From CAZDGV01 sp964505195 (lineage in GTDB: Bacteria; Bacteroidota; Bacteroidia; Chitinophagales; Chitinophagaceae): a stretch of 10,352 bases of DNA. Position numbers and translations under genes: made by a program. This document shows positions 1 through 4,874 of the stretch, in pieces (position 1 is the stretch's first letter; every line of letters starts with the position of its first letter). The notes under the pieces were generated by a model. That model saw only the letters and a program-made list of their open reading frames with translations. It did not search any database and was not told the origin of the DNA. The stretch lies in assembly GCA_964505195.1 (NCBI GenBank), contig CAZDGV010000046.1, forward strand, positions 1 to 10,352. The letters are read 5' to 3'.

Positions 1-10
1 TTTTTTTCAT
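1..10 (-). CDS. Start of a further gene in the redox operon (partial, MKK...)
   Basis: On the minus strand an ATG (bases 10-8) followed by AAA AAA lies three bases after the stop codon of the b561-like gene (16-14). Only three codons, Met-Lys-Lys, are visible before the window ends. MKK is a common start of exported proteins in Bacteroidota, and the spacing is typical of the next gene in an operon, so this is probably a third cistron of the Rieske/b561-like unit. Its function cannot be read from this window. Confidence 0.4.
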
Positions 11-13
11 ACT

Positions 14-637
14 TCAAAAAGTTACCACAACGGTAGCAGCGGCAAAGCTTGCAAATGTGAATAGCGCTGCTGCGCGATGTGCCGATTTATACTTTGCATT
101 TTCACCTGCCATCTCTGCAAGAATATTCGTTGCGATCATGCCCGACATATGACCAACCGCAAGCCATTTATGCAAGCGCACGGAGCTGAGTTTTTTATCT
201 CTGTTCAGCATGGGCGGCGGTGCGAGAAAGGAGGTAATGGCTCCCAGCGAATAAGTTACGTTAATGACACCTGCCAGATTTTCGTGGAGTTCGTAATTTT
301 TATAATTGCCTCGATACAGCTGACTGCCAATTATTCCCTGTGCCAGCATGCCTCCCAATGTTGCAAAGCCAAGCACCTGATGCGTTTTTAGCATTGCTCT
401 GCGCAATTTTAATTCTTTCATGCGCGTTGTAGCATTGAGTGGTGCAATGCCCGTGCTGCGAAGTAATCCTTTTTCGCCCCAGAAAACACGTTGTGTTAAA
501 AGCATTTTAGGTGGAAGCAATGCACTATCAGGTTTTGCTTCCTGCATCAGTTCATCGAGCAAGTTGTTGTCCTGTGCAGAGAGGATTTGTGTTGGCAATG
601 CCCAACACAAAAAAATCATCAGCCAATATTTCATCAT
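14..637 (-). CDS. Four-helix membrane protein, cytochrome b561-like, possible di-heme b carrier
   Basis: The product is 207 aa. It begins with a cleavable signal peptide (residues 1-21, ending LSAQ), then a soluble stretch to about residue 80, then four predicted transmembrane helices at about 88-106, 118-138, 157-176 and 187-206. A histidine starts each helix: His86, His118, His156 and His187, with His163 also inside helix 3. With alternating topology, His86/His156 fall on one membrane face and His118/His187 on the other. This is the arrangement known for the two bis-histidine hemes of cytochrome b561 proteins; heme binding here is inference. The start at 637 (ATGATGAAA) was chosen because the longer frame up to 808 lies inside the upstream Rieske gene, and because it gives a signal peptide and a 4-base ATGA overlap with the Rieske stop. 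The overlap implies translational coupling and a shared electron-transfer role. I know no named family for it. Confidence 0.65.
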   Translation of the reverse strand: MMKYWLMIFLCWALPTQILSAQDNNLLDELMQEAKPDSALLPPKMLLTQRVFWGEKGLLRSTGIAPLNATTRMKELKLRRAMLKTHQVLGFATLGGMLAQGIIGSQLYRGNYKNYELHENLAGVINVTYSLGAITSFLAPPPMLNRDKKLSSVRLHKWLAVGHMSGMIATNILAEMAGENAKYKSAHRAAALFTFASFAAATVVVTF

Positions 638-1059
638 GAAAAGATACGAAGATTGTTCCCTGTTAAAGAAGTATTGTATGCTTTGAGCGGAGCAGAAGCT
701 GGCCCCGTTACAACCGTTCCGTTTGTTTGAAACAAGGAGCCGTGTGCCGGACAGTAAAGCCGATTGGTATTTGCCTGAAACTCCACGGTTGCCCCCTGGT
801 GTGTACAAGCCTGCGATACCGCTATGAAGGTACCGCTCAATGTTCTGGCAACAATGATTCCGTTGCGATAAATAAAGCTGCCGGGATTGTTGAGTGCTGC
901 ATTGGAAGCATCAGCGAGATTGAGCGTGAAGTCAACACTGGAGGGGGGAGGCGTGCCGCCGCCGGAATTATTATCTTTTGTACAACCGCCCAGGCAATAG
1001 CTACTGAAAATGGCCGCGCCGGTGAGGCCAAGCTGCTGTAAAAATTCTTTTCTTTCCAT
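634..1059 (-). CDS. Rieske [2Fe-2S] lipoprotein
   Basis: The product is 141 aa. The cluster-binding motifs are plain: CTHQGA (Cys85, His87) and CPAHGS (Cys103, His106), with 15 residues between His87 and Cys103. The N-terminus has a hydrophobic segment and a lipobox LGGC (residues 23-26), so Cys26 is the likely lipidated residue. It is followed by a flexible Gly/Pro/Ser linker (30-41). The MERKEFLQQ start resembles a Tat motif with RK in place of RR, which would suit export of a folded Fe-S protein. The two extra cysteines that form the disulfide in bc1/b6f Rieske proteins (CTHxGC...CPCHGS) are both alanine here. The protein is therefore closer in this respect to Rieske ferredoxins, which usually have lower potential. 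It is the first visible gene of the minus-strand redox operon and overlaps the b561-like gene. It probably sits on the periplasmic face of a membrane and exchanges electrons with that protein; partner and substrate are unknown. Confidence 0.88.
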   Translation of the reverse strand: MERKEFLQQLGLTGAAIFSSYCLGGCTKDNNSGGGTPPPSSVDFTLNLADASNAALNNPGSFIYRNGIIVARTLSGTFIAVSQACTHQGATVEFQANTNRLYCPAHGSLFQTNGTVVTGPASAPLKAYNTSLTGNNLRIFS

Positions 1060-1240
1060 GTGTGCAATTTACAAACCATAACACCCGGCCAGCCATTTTT
1101 GTTTTTGAAACAAATTAGGGTACTTCAGCCAAGGATGGTAAGACGAACACATGTTTATAGCCGTTCAAATGCAAGGCTGCCAAAAATTTCTGTTTTCCTG
1201 CGGCTTTATTCCTATATTCAAGTATGAACTCCAGCAAGCC

Positions 1241-2113
1241 ATGAAGGCAGATGTGTTTTTTTCCGTGGCTTTTCGGGCCCGCTTCGGTAGGTACATACTC
1301 TATATTGCTATTGCCAGTTTTCTGATTCATCTTTCACTTTATTTCTCGGCTACTTATTTGTTCAATTGGCATCCTGAAGGGTTACTTACCAACCCCATCA
1401 ATGCCATTTATACTCCTTTTTCTTTTTTGCTTGTGTATGAAGCGTATTTACTGTTGTATTATTTACAGCAGTCGACTACTTTTTATATCGGGAAGCAATA
1501 TGAAATCATCATGCTGATTTTAATAAGGGGCATTTTTAAAGACATTACGCATTTGCATTTTATCAACGGAAGTTTGGAGTTGCGCAGCCATACAGAGCTT
1601 TGGTACGATTTGGCTACTGTGTTGATTGTTTTTCTGCTCATTTTTCTCTTTTATCGCGTGAGTGCACGCGTTAAAACACAGGCGGAAGCTACAGATGCGC
1701 CGCCGCAAATGAAGCGGTTCATAGAGGCAAAAAAATATCTCGCCGTTTTTCTGTTGATGATATCGGTACTACTGGGCGGGTATTCTTTTATTGATTGGCT
1801 CTTACATTTCTCTACCGATCAGGCGATACAAGCAACCATGGATATCAATGCGATTTTCTTCGATCACTTTTTCACCTTGCTCATTATGAGCGATGTGGTA
1901 ATACTCTTACTCTCGCTATTTTATACGGATGAATTTCCGCTCATCATTCGTAATTCAAGCTTTGTAGTTTCTACTATTTTACTCAAGCTTTCTTTTGCTG
2001 CCACAGGCATCATGGCGCAGGTATTCATTATTGTGGGCGTAAGTTTTGGTGTGGCCATGTATGCCATTGCAAATTTGTATCCACAGGCAAAGCTTCCAAC
2101 AACCTCCAAATAG
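1241..2113 (+). CDS. Polytopic membrane protein of unknown function
   Basis: With the start at 1241 the product is 290 aa and nearly all membrane. Hydrophobic segments lie at about residues 18-42, 56-78, 87-100, 121-140, 165-187, 205-227, 239-259 and 260-280, giving seven or eight helices. A polar loop at about 141-165 carries several charged residues. No catalytic or binding motif is recognised. The frame is open upstream to an ATG at 1151, which would add 30 residues. I prefer 1241 because the extension (rich in Cys, Gln and Phe) does not look like a signal or a helix start, whereas MKADVFF followed by a basic cluster (FRARFGR) fits a first transmembrane segment. Neither start has a clear ribosome binding site, as is usual in Bacteroidota. 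This is the only plus-strand gene in the first 9 kb and it converges on the CPBP-like gene with a 17-bp gap. Function unknown. Confidence 0.72.
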   Translation: MKADVFFSVAFRARFGRYILYIAIASFLIHLSLYFSATYLFNWHPEGLLTNPINAIYTPFSFLLVYEAYLLLYYLQQSTTFYIGKQYEIIMLILIRGIFKDITHLHFINGSLELRSHTELWYDLATVLIVFLLIFLFYRVSARVKTQAEATDAPPQMKRFIEAKKYLAVFLLMISVLLGGYSFIDWLLHFSTDQAIQATMDINAIFFDHFFTLLIMSDVVILLLSLFYTDEFPLIIRNSSFVVSTILLKLSFAATGIMAQVFIIVGVSFGVAMYAIANLYPQAKLPTTSK

Positions 2114-2130
2114 ACTTAATCAATAGGTAA

Positions 2131-2817
2131 TTAACACTTCAGCAACAGGTATTGAATCATCACACCATTAGCAATATGCCAAACTAGATAATGTCCAAGT
2201 CGAACTGAGAGTGCGGATATAAAACCCTCACGGCGAAAAAGTAGCGCCTGAATAAAATTCATGGCTACACCTGTGGTTAGTGCGTATACTACAAACCAAA
2301 CCGGCCCTTGTGGCCATTGCTCCAGGGGCTCGCGCAAAGAGGTGAGGATTGCCCCCGTGTAAAAAGCAGCTTCAAAGTATTTCCCCTTTTTGTACCGATG
2401 AAAAAACAATAACAAAACTGACAGAGGGATAAGTCTGTAAAACACTTCTATTTCAAAAGCACCTGAAAAATAGAGGAATAAGGAATAGGGAAAAGGTTGT
2501 GTATAGGGCGGCAGGCTGCTGTGAGGCGGATGCGGGAGCATCCATTCGATGGTAATAACATCCAATATTCCAAAAAGCACCCCTGTCATCATCGGGATCA
2601 CTATCTGTTTTTTTGAAAACAAAGGGGCTGGTGTAAAATTGGGTAGCCCTGCAGTTGGCAAAAGCAATGCAAATGGCAGACCAATTAGTATCAGTCCAAT
2701 ATTTTCAAAGCTCCAAATCCTTAATCCTTGATATGCCGGTTCGATCTGCTTTCCGTAAAAAATCCCGATTACAGCAATGGCCGTAAAAATCAGATAAGCA
2801 AGAATGGTTCTCTTCAT
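2131..2817 (-). CDS. Membrane protein of the CPBP (Abi/CAAX protease-like) type, divergent
   Basis: The product is 228 aa, with about six or seven hydrophobic segments. The pattern recalls the CPBP glutamic intramembrane protease family. A first motif, EIEVFYR (Glu122-Arg128), keeps ExxxR but has Ile where the first of the two adjacent glutamates of EExxxR normally sits. The C-terminal region (about 187-217) has the family layout of a short membrane segment, a Gly turn (REGF) and then RLGHYLVWHIAN, with His209, His214 and Asn217 as candidates for the His and Asn of the later motifs. Because the first motif is incomplete, proteolytic activity is uncertain; known relatives include CAAX prenyl proteases and bacteriocin immunity proteins. 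The ATG at 2817 has GGAG directly before it, too close for a normal ribosome binding site. The gene stands alone, protected from upstream transcription by the terminator at 2866-2899. An alternative is simply an unassigned membrane protein. Confidence 0.6.
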   Translation of the reverse strand: MKRTILAYLIFTAIAVIGIFYGKQIEPAYQGLRIWSFENIGLILIGLPFALLLPTAGLPNFTPAPLFSKKQIVIPMMTGVLFGILDVITIEWMLPHPPHSSLPPYTQPFPYSLFLYFSGAFEIEVFYRLIPLSVLLLFFHRYKKGKYFEAAFYTGAILTSLREPLEQWPQGPVWFVVYALTTGVAMNFIQALLFRREGFISALSVRLGHYLVWHIANGVMIQYLLLKC

Positions 2818-2865
2818 CTCCGGGATTCTAAATATTCAGCAAGATATAATGCTAAATGTTTGCGG

Positions 2866-2899
2866 AAAAAAAATAGGCCAACCCTGAAAAGAGTCGGCC
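2866..2899 (-). terminator. Rho-independent terminator (minus strand)
   Basis: Read on the minus strand, bases 2899-2890 pair with 2885-2876 in a 10-bp GC-rich stem around a TTTC loop (2889-2886), followed by TATTTTTTTT (2875-2866). Two of the pairs are G-U wobbles on the minus strand; on the plus strand the same positions are A-C mismatches and no T-run follows. The structure is therefore directional. It ends minus-strand transcripts arriving from 3100-4769 and/or a small transcript starting near 3004, and insulates the CPBP-like gene downstream. Confidence 0.75.
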
Positions 2900-2910
2900 G
2901 TTGCTAACCT

Positions 2911-3024
2911 ATGAAAAACACCTATGCATCAAAATTAGAAAAACCATGCAGAATCTTGCAGAATCTGCCAAATCTTATTTACGGAATGAGAAAAAAATTC
3001 TTCAAAAGCAAGTATAATGTATAA
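2911..3024 (+). CDS. Possible 37-aa basic small protein
   Basis: A plus-strand frame ATG AAA AAC ACC ... GTA TAA encodes 37 residues beginning MKNTYASKLEKP and ending MRKKFFKSKYNV. It is lysine-rich and has no hydrophobic segment. I saw no ribosome binding site and no convincing promoter, and the frame contains a tandem 10-bp duplication that is not a multiple of three, which argues against a conserved coding sequence. It lies opposite the candidate minus-strand small RNA; at most one of the two is likely to be the selected feature. It is listed because it fills an otherwise empty gap. Confidence 0.15.
   Translation: MKNTYASKLEKPCRILQNLPNLIYGMRKKFFKSKYNV
2947..2966. repeat. Tandem 10-bp duplication TGCAGAATCT
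   Basis: Two exact copies of TGCAGAATCT lie head to tail (2947-2956, 2957-2966). A decayed third copy, TGCCAAATCT, follows at 2966-2975 with 8 of 10 bases matching, and TGCAGAAT recurs at 3075-3082. The array lies inside the candidate small RNA, where on the minus strand it gives repeated AGATTCTGCA units. Confidence 0.6.
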
Positions 3025-3040
3025 TGCGCACAAGTGTAAA
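3011..3040 (-). promoter_or_regulatory. Candidate promoter on the minus strand
   Basis: On the minus strand TTTACA (3040-3035) and TATACT (3016-3011) are separated by 18 bases; each differs from the sigma70 consensus at one position. The -10 region read as TATACTTG (3016-3009) also differs from the Bacteroidota -7 consensus TAnnTTTG at one base, but no TTG lies at the matching upstream distance. The -35 overlaps a 6-bp inverted repeat, AAGTGT-aa-ACACTT (3032-3045), which could be an operator. AT-rich DNA gives such matches by chance, so confidence is modest. Confidence 0.35.
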
Positions 3041-3099
3041 CACTTATAATTGAAGATTATTTTAAACCATAATCTGCAGAATGGCGCAAGCGCGGGATG

Positions 3100-4218
3100 C
3101 TATCTTGCTTTCTGCGAAAGGCGACTTTTCACCATTTCAAGGGCTTGCTGCACGCTTTTTTCAAAATCCGCAGCCGCATTATTGCATAACACGATGATGG
3201 TTTGCTTGCGATCAATGCAACGGATGATCTGCGTTTTATAACCGGGGTTGTCGCCGTTATGCCCTACCATTTTTCCCAGGGTTGGGTCTGTTTCCAAATC
3301 CCAGCCAAAACCATAAAGCGATAATTGTCCATTGTTAAGTTGCATGGGCTGAAACGCTTCGGCGAGGGTATTTTTATTAACCAGTTTTTCGGCGTACAAA
3401 GCCTGATCCCATTTTAGCAAATCAGCAGCGGTGGAACTGATGCGTCCCGGACCCTTGCGGTTACCCAGCCAAATGGTGTAATTGGAAGAAGGAAAAGAAT
3501 CGGCATGGATATAGCGTTGCTTTGCTGCCACCCAATGATGCCCTTTTGCAAAGCGCGCTATTGCCCTTTTTTCTGTCGCACTGCGTATATCTGTATCCTT
3601 CATGCGTAAGGGTTGGAAAATCCAACTGCGACAAAGCTCTAAAAAATCTTTTCCGGTAACTTTTTCAGCAATGCTTGCCAGCAGCACATATCCCGTGTTA
3701 CTGTAATCATATTTTTCTCCCGGCGTAAACAGTATTGGCGGCGCATACTTGTTCAGGTATAAAAGAATTTCTTCGTTACCGGCTACCTTGCTTTTATCCC
3801 AAAACCTATTCATCAGCTGTTGGTAGTCGGGCAGGCCCGATGTATGGGTAAGCAGGTGGCGAATGGTTATGTTGGGATAAGGAAGGTTGAGATACATTCG
3901 TATATCATCATCGTACTGAAGCTTTCTTTTTTCTTTCAGCATCATGATGATCATGGCTGTAAATTGCTTGGAAACAGAAGCAAGTTCAAACACATCGTTT
4001 TCCTGCAATGGGGTATAATTGGCGAAGTTTCGAAAACCGCTCACAGTTGTTTTCCATACTTTACCTTCATCTGCCAGCAAAACCACGCCGCTGAATATAG
4101 GACGGGCAGTATCAGCTTTACTATTGTATCCACGATCCTTTGCATGGATGCCCGATGCGACGAACAGCATCAACAACAAAAGAAAGTTACGCACTGATAT
4201 GTTGAGTTTTCGTTTCAT
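3100..4218 (-). CDS. Exported serine hydrolase of the class C beta-lactamase / penicillin-binding fold
   Basis: The product is 372 aa. A signal peptide spans residues 1-26 (MKRKLN, hydrophobic core, ending IHA). The catalytic motifs of the beta-lactamase-related family (PF00144) are in order: SVSK (Ser81 nucleophile, Lys84), YSN (Tyr172-Asn174), and HNG (His320-Gly322) in place of the KTG of true beta-lactamases. HTSGLPDY near 125-132 is another family landmark. HxG in the third motif is usual in esterases, D-aminopeptidases and similar hydrolases, so the substrate may be a peptide, a cell-wall fragment or an ester rather than an antibiotic. The start at 4218 overlaps the stop of the upstream acetyltransferase by ATGA and gives a clean signal peptide; the frame runs open to 4248 but that part lies inside the upstream gene. 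The pair looks translationally coupled. Transcription probably ends at the terminator 2876-2899. Confidence 0.88.
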   Translation of the reverse strand: MKRKLNISVRNFLLLLMLFVASGIHAKDRGYNSKADTARPIFSGVVLLADEGKVWKTTVSGFRNFANYTPLQENDVFELASVSKQFTAMIIMMLKEKRKLQYDDDIRMYLNLPYPNITIRHLLTHTSGLPDYQQLMNRFWDKSKVAGNEEILLYLNKYAPPILFTPGEKYDYSNTGYVLLASIAEKVTGKDFLELCRSWIFQPLRMKDTDIRSATEKRAIARFAKGHHWVAAKQRYIHADSFPSSNYTIWLGNRKGPGRISSTAADLLKWDQALYAEKLVNKNTLAEAFQPMQLNNGQLSLYGFGWDLETDPTLGKMVGHNGDNPGYKTQIIRCIDRKQTIIVLCNNAAADFEKSVQQALEMVKSRLSQKAR

Positions 4219-4769
4219 GAAAGCAGTTTTTGTCGAAGCACTTCCCATTTTTCTTTTTCAATTTGGTAAATGGCATTCATCCGTTCCGGTTCTCCAAAAT
4301 AAGCTACGCTTACCTCGCCGATGGTTTCAGCGCCCAGCTTCTCCATGGCCTTGCGTGATCGCATATTTTGAGCGCCCACATGAAAAATTACGCGTTCTAC
4401 AAATCCAAAAGCATGATCGAGCATCAGCAGTTTGCTTGAGCGGTTGTACGGCTTTCCCCAGCAGTGCCTTGCAAAAAATGTATAACCGATTTTCAGCTCA
4501 CTTGCAGCTGCATCGTAATCGTAAAAGCGACTGCTGCCAATAATTTCTCCGCTTTTTCCGTTGTGAATCACCATTGCTCCGCCCGATTCCAGTGCGCCAA
4601 CAAAAAAGTTATGAAATACGGGTTTTTGATAGCGATTCGGGTTGGGATGCTGTTCCCAAATGCGCGGGTCGGAAGCTACATGGTATAATGCATCATAGTG
4701 ACCTGTGCCCAGTGGCTTTAGTACTACCCATTTATTTCCCAGTATTTCCGGTTGGAGATTTACGCCCAT
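4215..4769 (-). CDS. GNAT family N-acetyltransferase (RimJ/RimL-like)
   Basis: The product is 184 aa, the usual length for a single GNAT domain. The N-terminal strand and helix (VVLKPLGTGHYDALYHVASDP) match the RimJ/RimL subgroup that acetylates protein N-termini, amino acids or small amines with acetyl-CoA. The acetyl-CoA loop follows a beta-bulge strand (ELKIGYTF) and reads CWGKPYNRSSK (103-113), which keeps the Trp-Gly but has Pro-Tyr-Asn where many members have a Gly-x-Gly/Ala turn. QNMRSRKAMEKLGA (134-147) is the classic C-terminal signature, with Asn135. It is cytoplasmic, with no signal. The start at 4769 follows a 105-bp gap after the DUF1501 gene, in which I see no strong hairpin; the gene overlaps the serine hydrolase by ATGA. 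The substrate is unknown. The pairing with an exported hydrolase could mean a shared amino-compound or peptide substrate, which is inference. Confidence 0.85.
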   Translation of the reverse strand: MGVNLQPEILGNKWVVLKPLGTGHYDALYHVASDPRIWEQHPNPNRYQKPVFHNFFVGALESGGAMVIHNGKSGEIIGSSRFYDYDAAASELKIGYTFFARHCWGKPYNRSSKLLMLDHAFGFVERVIFHVGAQNMRSRKAMEKLGAETIGEVSVAYFGEPERMNAIYQIEKEKWEVLRQKLLS

Positions 4770-4874
4770 GGTTGCAATCTGATATAAAACCGAAGTTATA
4801 CGAGTTTTGCAAAAGATCAGGAACAGAAAAAAACTAAGAGATCGTAACGGTACTACGGCAATTGATTATTACCA

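Larger units (their letters stand above)
2866..3004 (-). ncRNA. Candidate intergenic small RNA (promoter to terminator, about 140 nt)
   Basis: A good minus-strand promoter (-35 at 3040-3035, -10 at 3016-3011) is followed about 110 bases later by a strong intrinsic terminator (stem 2899-2876). No convincing reading frame exists on this strand; the longest ATG frame noticed is about 12 codons. The predicted RNA contains a short GCAG-ATT-CTGC hairpin, a tandem 10-base repeat (2966-2947), a 7-base direct repeat (CATAGGT, at 2926-2920 and 2913-2907) and the terminator stem. It matches no RNA family I recognise. The alternative is that the terminator merely ends a roughly 200-nt 3' untranslated region of the serine hydrolase operon; a 3'-derived small RNA would combine both ideas. 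Confidence 0.3.

Noticed and set aside
638..808. 57-residue N-terminal extension of the b561-like protein
   Set aside because: It lies wholly inside the Rieske gene in another frame and would bury the signal peptide; the MMKYW start with ATGA overlap is more consistent.
3084..3093. GCGCAAGCGC hairpin just after the serine hydrolase stop
   Set aside because: The stem is only four pairs with a two-base loop and no T-run follows on either strand, so it is not a terminator.
3100..4218. Antibiotic-resistance beta-lactamase
   Set aside because: The third motif is HNG instead of KTG, and the wider family is mostly esterases and peptidases, so resistance is not supported.
4219..4248. Ten-residue N-terminal extension of the serine hydrolase
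   Set aside because: It overlaps the end of the acetyltransferase gene and precedes a clean signal peptide; the start at 4218 is preferred.
4019..4543. 174-codon plus-strand open frame
   Set aside because: It is antisense to two clearly conserved genes, and its translation shows low-complexity, Cys-rich composition without any domain.
4770..4874. Possible terminator between the DUF1501 and acetyltransferase genes
   Set aside because: There is a short CGTA/TACG pairing and a T7 run on the minus strand, but the stem is four or five pairs and the T-run is about ten bases away.
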